From NCBI GenBank assembly GCA_045130665.1, contig JBGUQC010000004.1, positions 434,001-498,000 on the forward strand: a stretch of 64,000 nucleotides of DNA, in the 5' to 3' direction. Of the stretch, positions 1 to 8,855 are shown piece by piece. Source of the stretch: RGIG8124 sp045130665. Its GTDB lineage: Bacteria > Bacillota > Clostridia > Christensenellales > CAG-917. The position numbers and the translations under genes were made by a program. The notes beneath the pieces were generated by a model that saw only the letters and a program-made list of their open reading frames with translations, was not told the DNA's origin and did no database searches. Numbering within the stretch: position 1 is the first letter of the stretch; every line of letters begins with the position of its first letter.

Positions 1-1
1 T

Positions 2-466
2 GATATGCAATCCATTTTAGGTGATTTCTACGCCGTCACATCCGTTACAGCAGACAAGAACATATCTTTTGTCGAATTACCTTATGTAAGTGCAAACGAA
101 TTCCTAGCGCTTTTAAAGAGGATTAAAGATGCAGACATATCTTTAGATATGATATCTCAAAATATCAACCCTAATGGTTCTCTCACAATTGGCTTCTCAT
201 TAAATGATGCAGATCTTCCAGAAGTTAGAAACATGATAACTCCTGGCACAGACTACACTGCCACATCTGGATGTGTAAAACTCAACACTGAAGGTGCTGG
301 TATGGAGCACAAGAGTGGTGTTGCACTAGAGGTCTTAACTATCTTAAATAATTTAGGTGCTAAAGTTTATGCTATTACGACATCTGAAACAAAGATTTCA
401 AGTTGTATTAATGCAGAAGTATTAGATGCAGCAGTTATAGCTCTTAAACAATATTACGGAATATAA
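2..466 (+). CDS. Aspartokinase, C-terminal ACT region (5' truncated by window edge)
   Basis: This is the C-terminal part of aspartate kinase, which phosphorylates L-aspartate at the start of the lysine/threonine/methionine pathway in the cytosol. The frame is open from the window edge, so the start lies outside; the first ATG (position 5) is internal. The visible ~154 residues are the tandem ACT domains that bind feedback amino acids: a first unit ending near LTIGFSLNDADL, and a second unit with the typical GAGMEHKSGVALEVLTIL and TTSETKISSCI segments. The kinase domain is not visible, so paralogue type and inhibitor cannot be assigned. A strong hairpin terminator follows directly. Confidence 0.85.
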   Translation, partial: DMQSILGDFYAVTSVTADKNISFVELPYVSANEFLALLKRIKDADISLDMISQNINPNGSLTIGFSLNDADLPEVRNMITPGTDYTATSGCVKLNTEGAGMEHKSGVALEVLTILNNLGAKVYAITTSETKISSCINAEVLDAAVIALKQYYGI

Positions 467-490
467 ATTATAATTATTATTAAACAAAAT

Positions 491-520
491 AAATGGTGCC
501 CTTTCGAGCACCATTTTTTA
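491..520 (+). terminator. Intrinsic terminator, probably bidirectional
   Basis: A 9-bp stem AAATGGTGC/GCACCATTT (491-499 with 508-516) is followed by a T tract. It sits between the convergent aspartokinase and 791-residue lipoprotein genes. The minus-strand continuation is also T-rich, so it could serve both. Confidence 0.85.
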
Positions 521-536
521 TTATTTTATTTTTATT

Positions 537-2912
537 TTATAATAATGCAGGTAAAACTGGTTCAACAACATCATCATCAAATGCCAACTTTGTTATAGTC
601 TTAACATCTCCATCTCCATCGTTATAATAAACTAAAATTCCGGTTGTTTTTTCCAATTCAATTATTACATTTTCTCCAAAATCATAACGATAAACATCAA
701 AGACAGTTCCATCTATAGTTCTTGTTGTCTGTTCACGAGTTGCTTGTTGATATTCCATATAATAATATGTAAATATAACATCAAAACACATTGCGGTTTT
801 TGCTTCACTTAATGAAAGATTATGTTCTGTAACCCATGCACTATTATATGTATCATATTCATAACCAACAATATTTTCTCTATCACTTAAATCAATATAT
901 CCTTGTGTTCCATAAATATTTATACTAACAATATCATTCTTACCAATAATTGTTATCTCATCTCCATCCCAATTCCAAGTCATATAAATACCTGTGTTCA
1001 ACATAGAGAGAGCAGTTGCTTGAAGACTTGAAATATTGCCAAATCCTTCAAAAATTGTTGTGGTGGATGAAGAACTGCCGCCACCACCACCTGGCACGTC
1101 AACTACTGTTGTACCATAAGCACTGTAATTGAATTCATAACTTTTATATTGCTCTCTAATGCTGAAGGTAATCTTCTTTAATTTACCATTTTCAAACCAA
1201 ACTCTATAGTTCTCAACATGGTATGATTGGCTTGATCCATTTGGAAGATATTCAAATGTGCTTACTGAATAATAATGAGATGTTGATTGATAACGTGCTT
1301 TACTTGTGAAGTCTATAGTAAATATTCCTGTTTTTGCATAGAATTGATCTGTTAAATCATAAGTTACAGATAAAGTTTGCCAATCACCACTTTGATACAA
1401 CATATTAAATGGATATAATCCTTGGCTATCTTTTCCACCTGTTCTTACATAGTATAATGTATCCACATATTCATCACGCATATCTGTTCCATTAATAGCT
1501 AATGTTCCCGTAGCTTCAGAACTTTGATATGTACTACTATATGCGATAGTACAATTACCATTTAATAAGATTGAATAATCCATAAAAATATCTTCCCAAT
1601 CTTCTTGTTCTATTTGATATTGACTATCAAAGCTATCGCCATTTGGATCAGTAGGAAGAATAGCACGTGTTGGACCAGAAACCTCAACAATTAATGTTAA
1701 AGTAACATTAACTAAGCCTGAAGATGTATAAACACTAAATGGCATTGTGTAAACAGCATCATCCTCATCATATGTAATTGTTATAGAAGCATAAAATGGA
1801 GGAATTTCATGAGAATAACCACCATAAACATCATATGCTTTTGAAGGAATTAATGTTGCTGTTAGGTCATCAGTGGAAATAGTATAGTTTCCAAACATTA
1901 CATCAGCACCATCATTCATTGCAATTTCAAAGGTAGAATCACTAAATAATTTTGCTGTTGCATTAGCAAGACTATAATTAACTTCTTCATTAGTATTTGG
2001 AGAAATAGATTGTACGCCAAATCCTTTATCAGCAAAGTTGCTAGAAACAACTACTTCGCCTTGTCCTCCTTGGCCACCTTCACCAGAGCCGCCTTGTCCT
2101 CCTTGGCCACCTTCACCAGAGCCGCCTGATCCACCTTGGCCACCTTCACCAGAGCCGCCTGATCCACCTTGACCTTGTGTTCCGTGTTCTTCTGTATGTG
2201 CAATATTGGTTGGAATAGTTGGGTTCCAACTTGTATTGAATTCAGTACATTCAATAGAAACACTTCCACTCTCACCACCAGCACTTGCAGATGCGGCATA
2301 CTTTAAGCATGCGCCTGTTTCTTTATCTATGATAACTTCTTGAGAATAACTTGCACCATAACCAACATAGTTTGTACTTATTGAATATTTTGTACAACTA
2401 CGGTTTAAGAATGTAGTATCTGATTTTGTTCCTTCACCAGCACCTAAGTAATGATAATATCCAAGCCATCCAAAGACACCTGTTGATAATGCGTTAGCAT
2501 AGGCATCCATATTTTCCTTTGTGAAATATGTTCCATAGTAATAAATATCTTTGTCCCAAGTGCCAGCAGCATTCTTTTCATAAACTACACCTTTGGTGTT
2601 GTCTGATAAATCATAAATTGCTTCTGTTGTTTCTGTTATATAATAGTAAATATGATTATTTACACCAAATGCGACATAATATGTTTCATCGGCTTCACCA
2701 CTTGATGAGGATGAAACACGTACTTTTACAAACACACCATTTGTGCCAGCCATTTCATTGATCTTTGCTTCAATTTGTGCATAGTTGTAATCATCGGCGA
2801 TATTAATAGAATCACCATTACCTTTGTCCTTGCTTCCACATGCAGTAAAGCAAACTGCAAAGCAAACAAGAAGAACAACTATCATTGAAATAATACCAAA
2901 TCTTTTTTTCAT
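537..2912 (-). CDS. Large secreted lipoprotein with Gly-rich linkers, function unknown
   Basis: 791 residues. The N-terminus is a lipoprotein signal (MKKRFGII, hydrophobic stretch, lipobox FTAC) with predicted lipidated Cys25, so the mature protein should be anchored to the outer face of the membrane. An extracellular Tyr/Thr/Ser-rich segment (about residues 40-235) is joined by a GGSGEGGQ-type linker (about 247-286) to an Ig-like stretch (about 290-420) and a second globular stretch. A GGGGGSSSS linker (about 607-616) then leads to a last domain. The first, middle and last domains share a loose pattern of Tyr-rich strands ending in a 'DKETG' or 'EKTTG' turn, which suggests a repeated module. 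I do not recognise a family. It starts with an AAGGAG ribosome site 30 bases downstream of the membrane-protein gene, so both are probably in one operon. Confidence 0.75.
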   Translation of the reverse strand: MKKRFGIISMIVVLLVCFAVCFTACGSKDKGNGDSINIADDYNYAQIEAKINEMAGTNGVFVKVRVSSSSSGEADETYYVAFGVNNHIYYYITETTEAIYDLSDNTKGVVYEKNAAGTWDKDIYYYGTYFTKENMDAYANALSTGVFGWLGYYHYLGAGEGTKSDTTFLNRSCTKYSISTNYVGYGASYSQEVIIDKETGACLKYAASASAGGESGSVSIECTEFNTSWNPTIPTNIAHTEEHGTQGQGGSGGSGEGGQGGSGGSGEGGQGGQGGSGEGGQGGQGEVVVSSNFADKGFGVQSISPNTNEEVNYSLANATAKLFSDSTFEIAMNDGADVMFGNYTISTDDLTATLIPSKAYDVYGGYSHEIPPFYASITITYDEDDAVYTMPFSVYTSSGLVNVTLTLIVEVSGPTRAILPTDPNGDSFDSQYQIEQEDWEDIFMDYSILLNGNCTIAYSSTYQSSEATGTLAINGTDMRDEYVDTLYYVRTGGKDSQGLYPFNMLYQSGDWQTLSVTYDLTDQFYAKTGIFTIDFTSKARYQSTSHYYSVSTFEYLPNGSSQSYHVENYRVWFENGKLKKITFSIREQYKSYEFNYSAYGTTVVDVPGGGGGSSSSTTTIFEGFGNISSLQATALSMLNTGIYMTWNWDGDEITIIGKNDIVSINIYGTQGYIDLSDRENIVGYEYDTYNSAWVTEHNLSLSEAKTAMCFDVIFTYYYMEYQQATREQTTRTIDGTVFDVYRYDFGENVIIELEKTTGILVYYNDGDGDVKTITKLAFDDDVVEPVLPALL
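2059..2171 (-). repeat. 33-bp in-frame tandem repeat encoding the Gly-rich linker
   Basis: Three full 33-bp units (2059-2091, 2092-2124, 2125-2157) and a partial fourth encode 11-residue GGQGG(S/Q)GGSGE units. Units 1 and 2 are identical at the DNA level and unit 3 differs at a few bases. The pattern points to slippage or recombination within the coding frame, giving a variable-length linker. Confidence 0.85.
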
Positions 2913-2942
2913 AATTTTTGCTCCTTTATATATTTTGTTTAA

Positions 2943-3647
2943 TTATTCTTTGCTATCTTCATCAGCATCTTGAACTGGCTCTTCAACTTCTTCAGTTGTA
3001 TCCCCACTTTCCTCTGCTGTAATTTTTTCATTTGCCTTTTCTTTTGTAAATAGAAGAATATATCCGAATAAGACTACGCCAAGTAATACAATATCTCCAA
3101 CGTTGCCTATTATTATGTACCAATAATATTTTACATATTCACTTGGTATATCTGCATACACTCCAAACTCTAATAAACGAGCAAGAAGTGAGAAGAATAA
3201 ATATCCTCCTAAACATGCAATACATACAATATCTAATACCTTGTTATCTTTAAGCTTTTCGATGAAAGTCTTGAGAATAAATATAACTAGTATTGCCATT
3301 GCAGATAATGCTGCAAGAAAATCAAAAGCATATACTGCTTGTCCAATTTCTGAGCCATATCCTACTCCGCCCAAGAAACCATATAATATCCTTAAAGCTA
3401 AAAATCCAAAGAATATAATACCAATTAATCTTGCTGCCTTATCATTCTTTTTAACAAGTGCAAAAATAAGTGCTGCGACAAGGCCAAAGAAGAAGATTAA
3501 AAAGAAGAATCCTCCTGCTATCGCGCCTCCATCGCCGTTGTCCATAACACCAACTGCATACAAAAATTCAAATAATGCATACACTCCTACTAGTATCATT
3601 AATACTAGTTTTGCTGGCTTACGTAATACTGATAAAATTTTTTCCAT
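2943..3647 (-). CDS. Integral membrane protein with acidic C-terminal tail, unknown
   Basis: 234 residues with about six hydrophobic segments (roughly residues 13-32, 42-66, 72-92, 107-130, 138-160 and 172-198). A short cytosolic-type tail rich in Glu and Asp (EESGDTTEEVEEPVQDADEDSKE) follows. No catalytic or transport motif is visible and I cannot assign a family. It has an AAGGAT ribosome site. It lies between two large lipoprotein genes on the same strand (79 bases and 30 bases away), which suggests a role linked to that surface locus, perhaps anchoring or export; this is inference. A similar architecture recurs at 53341-54021, without clear sequence identity. Confidence 0.65.
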   Translation of the reverse strand: MEKILSVLRKPAKLVLMILVGVYALFEFLYAVGVMDNGDGGAIAGGFFFLIFFFGLVAALIFALVKKNDKAARLIGIIFFGFLALRILYGFLGGVGYGSEIGQAVYAFDFLAALSAMAILVIFILKTFIEKLKDNKVLDIVCIACLGGYLFFSLLARLLEFGVYADIPSEYVKYYWYIIIGNVGDIVLLGVVLFGYILLFTKEKANEKITAEESGDTTEEVEEPVQDADEDSKE

Positions 3648-3675
3648 AATTATCCTTTTTATATTATGTTTGATT

Positions 3676-3707
3676 TACTGCGGTGTATTTTATTTTGCAC
3701 CGCAGTA
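3676..3707 (-). other. Perfect 10-bp intercistronic hairpin
   Basis: TACTGCGGTG (3676-3685) pairs perfectly with CACCGCAGTA (3698-3707) over a 12-base loop, between the giant lipoprotein gene and the membrane-protein gene. On the minus strand no T tract follows, so it is not a normal terminator in the reading direction. A role as RNA stability element or partial attenuator is possible. Confidence 0.5.
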
Positions 3708-3726
3708 TTGTTTCATTATTTATTGT

Positions 3727-6700
3727 TTAAGGTATTGCTGCAAAAACAACTTCTCCTGTCACTTCATTAACAATATTGAATGGGAAACCACTATATGAAC
3801 CTGGCATATAATTGACAATATCACATTCTCCATCATCTGAAAGAGCCCACATACCTTGATATGCACCAAAGTATTCATATGTAATTGTTTCCCTGGATTG
3901 TGGTGCGATATCAATAATATTATGATTACTATCTAATGCTTGTACAATGGCTGTATATTCACCAAATTGCATAAATAAGTACAAGTCACCATATTGACAC
4001 ATCCAATAACAAATTGTTCCATTGCTAATTACAAAATGTTCTGTGGAAATATCGTATACTTTACCATTGATAAGATAAAGATTGCCACCCATTGGTGTAG
4101 CACCTACTGGTTCTCCATATGAGCCGGCATCCACTTGTACTTGTGCAGCCTCAATATTTGCTAATTCACCAACATATCTATATAAGTTTAAATAACCAAA
4201 TTCTTTTACAATGATAAATGTGTCTTTCTCCCCTGCTTCTCCAACAACTAATATGTCTTTAACTGTTCCATTATATTCTGCTGCTGACACACTTGGAACA
4301 TTGTTGTTATCTAGTTCAAACATGCAATTAGAAGTATCTATACCATCCCATAGATAATTGTTATCTAGATATAAAATGTATTTTCCATCTTTTATCCAAA
4401 TACCATTAAAATTCCAACTATTATTTGTAATAAAGGTAGATATTTCAGAATCACTATATGTATTTCCTGCCATAACTAAAACTGTGAATGCTACATCATC
4501 TTGTGTGCAGAACAACCATGTGTCATCTTCCACAACAGTTTTATATACAAGAGTGTATGGTACTACTTGTAAACCATTTTGTGTGATAAGTAGACAACCA
4601 ATTATATTGACATCCCCCATGGATTCATAACAAAGATATTTATTATTTCCTACTGTCTTATCAACCCAATAGCAATCACCATCTAAATCAAAAGTTATAA
4701 CATGTAAAATTTCATTCTGATCATAAACTCCATCACAATTTCCGCTAATATTTTGTGCACCATTTTGTGTATTTCTTAGATAGAAATCTACAAATGCGCC
4801 TTCTGAATCAAACACATATGCAACTTCATATACTGTTGGGAACGTCACAAATGAATTTCCATCTGGGAATAGATAGTAATCTGTAGAACCTATAGTTAAT
4901 ACATAAGCATCATACTCTGGCCCTAAATTTTTGAAATTGCAATCATCTATCATTTCCCAACTACTATTATCTGGATTAACCATTTCAAGAATTCCAGCAG
5001 CCTCAGCTGAAGCACTACTTGTAGTATCAGCCAATACTTGAGCAAATGTTGGAATATTGTTTATAGATTTTTTACCATCATATACAACTACAAAAGACAT
5101 AGTTAAAGGAGAATGTGTATCTGCACCAAGTGTTATTATCCATGTAGCATAGTCAATTTCATATCCGACACCACTTAATGGAGGGACCATTTCTCCATCA
5201 TAAACATAACCATATGAATAAATGTAGTATCCAACATCACAAAGTACTCTTTCATTTCCTTCTTCTAGCACATAATATGATGCAAACATTTCCCAGTCTC
5301 CAGAGTCAAATATATCAACTGAATAGAAATCTCCGAGATCATTATAAACCCACTTAAATATATCCGCTTCAACAATTACCCAATCAACTATTTCACCATT
5401 TGTAACCGTTGCATTATACATAAATCCAAGGTGGTTGCCTAAAACATTATTTAATGTAAGACGAGTTGCTCCAGTTATAGTGTGATCTTGTTCAGATGCA
5501 TATTCATAGTCAATGAATTCATCAACTACCTCACCCATGTACATTGATAAAAGTTTGTTTTGACCGATAGTGTAAACCAGATCAACACCTGGACCTGACA
5601 TAAACATATAACCATTTTCCATTCTCCAACGTAAATAAGTTATTGCATATACTGGATAAGCATCTCCATCAAAGATGTCTTCTAAACTTTCACCAACAAA
5701 CAAATAAGTTCCCTTCTTTCCACCATCTAAAGTAAAGACTTCCCACGAATATAAATCTGGTTGAACTTCTTCACATTGTAAGACAGCAATAATTTCACCT
5801 AAATGAAGGGTCAAAGTATGATCATTGTTCTTCATATATGGCCAATCGCCACCTTCCATATTGAGATAGACCATATTGGCATCCTCTTCCCAAGAATAAG
5901 ATACCGCTGTCTTATCAAAGACTGGATCAATACGACCTGATAATACTTGTTCTACACTATCAGCATAATAAACAAATGTATTAGTAGAATAAGAACCATA
6001 ACGTGTAAGAGCCATATATATATTCATTTCAACATCTATATCGTAACCTTGTTCGATAACCCAGCAAATATCACCAACATCACGAATTAACTCTCCACCA
6101 TTTCTTGGGGATTTCATAAAGTCGAACCAATAAGTAGGCCAATTATTATTTTCAAGAGCTGGTGAATATAATTCAATAGAAGAAACAGATTCATCCCAAG
6201 TAATATTTGAATCCCCAAATAGATAATAGTATTCCAAACTGGAATTATTATAATTATAAATCCATTGGGCTTGTGCTTCACCAAGGGTTTTTGCACTATG
6301 GAAATTATATGCCTTGTTGTCTTCTACTCTAAAGTAGATTGACATTTCATTACCACTACCATCTAGGCCTTGCCAGAACCAATCTCTATTATCTAAGTGT
6401 GCTGTAAGTACACCACCTGTTCCAATATCAAATGAATCAAAGATGAAGTATTCGCAATCTATACCAACAGGAACACTAGCTTCTTCTATAAATTCCCAAC
6501 CTACATAACAATAATCAATAGAAGGTTGTTTACCATTAAGAATGTTTTCTCCTGTAATGTCTACTTCTTCGTCAAAGAAATATATAAAGATGAATTTAAA
6601 TGATTCATTATCGCAGAAAGATAATACTACATAGTGTTCACCATCAAAATTCTTATCATCCCAATATCCAAAACGATATAATTCAACACCAGTATCTATA

Positions 6701-8574
6701 TGTAAATTATTTTGATTATCCGTATAGAACAAATAATCGAAATGACTTGCAGAAATATATGGATCTACCTCATAATCCCAAGTGCCTATAAATGTACCGG
6801 CCTTTGGTAGAGTATTATCATTATATAATCCATCATAGATGAATAAATAATGAGCATCTGGGCCATTTTCAACTTCAAATGTATAGAAAGCCAATGTCTC
6901 ATTATCTGGTTCACTTCTATATATATATGTTACTTCACCTGCATTAAAGAAACTTGGAACAAGAGTATTTAAATTAATATCAAGAACATACTTTGGTATA
7001 TAATCATCGGAAAGTTCGCCGTGATAATTGTTACCACTCCAATCATAAATGCGTTCACCAACATTAAACAATCCATCATTTTGATAAATGCTATATACAG
7101 CTATAGGAGCAATTGGGTTATTATTGTTATCTACTAATTGTGCATCACTTGTGTATTGACCAGAATATGCATAAACAAAAATCTCATCATGATCAACCAT
7201 ATCAAGAAAAGCAGCCCTACTTATTGGACCTGAGCATGGAGCAACCAAACGTAATGTTACTTGATTTTCTGCATCATAAACCATGGAAAGATAATTGGTT
7301 TCATTATAAGTTGCAGCAACGGTATAAACATCAGAATCCCAACCTAGAACATTAAATGCGACGTCTTCAATTACTTCATAGTTACTACCCAAATTATAGT
7401 TAGCATAAATTATATTCTTTCCAAATAAAGGACTTGCATATTCTGCATGACCTGGATCTGTTTGATACAATCTTGGTTCAAAGCCAGATTCTACATAGTA
7501 TGGTCCAAAGAAATAATGCGAATCATCTATATCAATTGTAATTAAATTAGGTACTAAGTCTGCATATTGTGGAATAGCTTTAGTAATAGTTAATGTTGCA
7601 TGCATAGCATCTAAAGCATTGTAGTTAGGATTTGTTACAGTAAATGTTGCTGTTGCATTGTATGTTCCAGCGTCTGTTCCTGTATTACCTGTATAAGCAA
7701 CCTCTACACCATCTGGCAGTGTTCCAGTTACTAATAAGGATTTTACTGTACCATCATATGTAACTTGTGTATTAACGAATGATAATCCCGTAATATTACC
7801 CTTATTAATTGTTAAGGTTGCATTGAGTGTAACAGGATTAAAGTTTGCCTTGGATACTGTTGCAGTGATTGCATATGTTCCAACATTTGTTTGAATGTTT
7901 GCACCAGTTGCAACATTTTGCATACTATACACAACACTCATTCCCTCGCCGAGCCCTGTAACTGCAATTGATTGAGCTTGTCCGTTGTATGTTACTGTAC
8001 TATCTACAAAAGACAATCCTGTTAAGTCTGCTTTAATAATTACAAGATTTGCTCTTAAATCTGGAATATCATTGTAGTTGCTGTTCCCTGTAAAATGAGC
8101 AACAACCTCATATGTTCCCGCATCAACCTTACCATTATTATCATAAGAAACAGTTACACCTTCTGGTAATGTACCAGTAATTGCAAGTGATTTTGCACTG
8201 CCATCATAGGTAAACTGTCCACCATTTAAAACAATTCCTGTCATATCGTATGTTGCCTTTGCAACTCTGATAATAACAGGAATGTCTGTAATAATTTGGT
8301 ATTTTTCTGTATCAGCTGGGGTAAATGTTACAAGGAATTCATTGTTTCCTGCATTACCAACTGATGTGGTTAATGGTGCTTGCCATGAAAAACCCTCTGG
8401 CAAAGCAACATTTGCTAATGTTTGTCCATAAGTAGCATTAAGCGTTGGCTTTACATAATCAGGTATTTGAAGGTCTTCACCATCACTACCTTTTTTAGCA
8501 CTACATGCAACTAAAGAAGCTGCAAGTATTAATACCAACACTAGCACTAAAAACAATCCTAATTTTTTATTCAT
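3727..8574 (-). CDS. Giant MBG-repeat surface lipoprotein
   Basis: 1615 residues, the largest gene here. The signal peptide ends in lipobox LVAC with Cys24, so it should be a membrane-anchored extracellular protein. After a half-unit (about 40-105) come three Ig-like MBG-type repeats (about 107-181, 182-258, 259-333). Each has a TYDG/TYNG-x-x-x-SL start, a (V/I)TG(T)LPEGV-like centre and a DAGTY...A...(L/N)YN end, as in repeats of Gram-positive surface adhesins. The remaining ~1270 residues are very acidic and rich in Trp, Tyr and Asn, with short beta-type motifs and no recognised catalytic domain. The ribosome site is AGGGGA. It lies directly downstream of a membrane LuxR-type regulator. A role in binding host or dietary glycans or other cells is plausible but unproven. 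Confidence 0.8.
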   Translation of the reverse strand: MNKKLGLFLVLVLVLILAASLVACSAKKGSDGEDLQIPDYVKPTLNATYGQTLANVALPEGFSWQAPLTTSVGNAGNNEFLVTFTPADTEKYQIITDIPVIIRVAKATYDMTGIVLNGGQFTYDGSAKSLAITGTLPEGVTVSYDNNGKVDAGTYEVVAHFTGNSNYNDIPDLRANLVIIKADLTGLSFVDSTVTYNGQAQSIAVTGLGEGMSVVYSMQNVATGANIQTNVGTYAITATVSKANFNPVTLNATLTINKGNITGLSFVNTQVTYDGTVKSLLVTGTLPDGVEVAYTGNTGTDAGTYNATATFTVTNPNYNALDAMHATLTITKAIPQYADLVPNLITIDIDDSHYFFGPYYVESGFEPRLYQTDPGHAEYASPLFGKNIIYANYNLGSNYEVIEDVAFNVLGWDSDVYTVAATYNETNYLSMVYDAENQVTLRLVAPCSGPISRAAFLDMVDHDEIFVYAYSGQYTSDAQLVDNNNNPIAPIAVYSIYQNDGLFNVGERIYDWSGNNYHGELSDDYIPKYVLDINLNTLVPSFFNAGEVTYIYRSEPDNETLAFYTFEVENGPDAHYLFIYDGLYNDNTLPKAGTFIGTWDYEVDPYISASHFDYLFYTDNQNNLHIDTGVELYRFGYWDDKNFDGEHYVVLSFCDNESFKFIFIYFFDEEVDITGENILNGKQPSIDYCYVGWEFIEEASVPVGIDCEYFIFDSFDIGTGGVLTAHLDNRDWFWQGLDGSGNEMSIYFRVEDNKAYNFHSAKTLGEAQAQWIYNYNNSSLEYYYLFGDSNITWDESVSSIELYSPALENNNWPTYWFDFMKSPRNGGELIRDVGDICWVIEQGYDIDVEMNIYMALTRYGSYSTNTFVYYADSVEQVLSGRIDPVFDKTAVSYSWEEDANMVYLNMEGGDWPYMKNNDHTLTLHLGEIIAVLQCEEVQPDLYSWEVFTLDGGKKGTYLFVGESLEDIFDGDAYPVYAITYLRWRMENGYMFMSGPGVDLVYTIGQNKLLSMYMGEVVDEFIDYEYASEQDHTITGATRLTLNNVLGNHLGFMYNATVTNGEIVDWVIVEADIFKWVYNDLGDFYSVDIFDSGDWEMFASYYVLEEGNERVLCDVGYYIYSYGYVYDGEMVPPLSGVGYEIDYATWIITLGADTHSPLTMSFVVVYDGKKSINNIPTFAQVLADTTSSASAEAAGILEMVNPDNSSWEMIDDCNFKNLGPEYDAYVLTIGSTDYYLFPDGNSFVTFPTVYEVAYVFDSEGAFVDFYLRNTQNGAQNISGNCDGVYDQNEILHVITFDLDGDCYWVDKTVGNNKYLCYESMGDVNIIGCLLITQNGLQVVPYTLVYKTVVEDDTWLFCTQDDVAFTVLVMAGNTYSDSEISTFITNNSWNFNGIWIKDGKYILYLDNNYLWDGIDTSNCMFELDNNNVPSVSAAEYNGTVKDILVVGEAGEKDTFIIVKEFGYLNLYRYVGELANIEAAQVQVDAGSYGEPVGATPMGGNLYLINGKVYDISTEHFVISNGTICYWMCQYGDLYLFMQFGEYTAIVQALDSNHNIIDIAPQSRETITYEYFGAYQGMWALSDDGECDIVNYMPGSYSGFPFNIVNEVTGEVVFAAIP

Positions 8575-8855
8575 ATTGATTCCCCTCTCAAGGATAAAAT
8601 TTTTCTAAATCTTTAATACTATAAAATAGTATCTTGCTAAAATTATATAAATCTGCCCTTGCCACTTACAATAGCATATGCGCATGTATATAGGGTGATT
8701 TGGGGGTGATTTTTAGTATTTTGCCCCATTTTCATAACTTTATAATGAAAAATTAAACTGAAATCGTTTAATTTCTTAATATAAAAAATGTTTGCCTTGG
8801 CTACTTTTTAAATCCAAAACAAACAAATAAAAATAGTGTTTATATACAAAAATGC
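8575..8855 (-). promoter_or_regulatory. 281-base upstream region of the giant lipoprotein gene, with inverted repeat
   Basis: There is no gene here. It holds a perfect inverted repeat ATACTAT-AAA-ATAGTAT (8616-8632), a GGGTGATTT direct repeat (about 8693-8714), and a GAGGGGA ribosome site just before the start at 8574. These are candidate control sites; I could not place a convincing -35/-10 pair. The upstream neighbour is a LuxR-type regulator, an obvious candidate ligand for the repeat. Confidence 0.35.

Noticed and set aside
2059..2171. CRISPR-like repeat pattern
   Set aside because: The 33-bp units are directly adjacent with no spacers and encode an in-frame Gly-rich linker.
3241..3798. 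185-residue plus-strand open frame
   Set aside because: It runs antisense across two lipoprotein-locus genes, has no ribosome site and a composition typical of a shadow frame.
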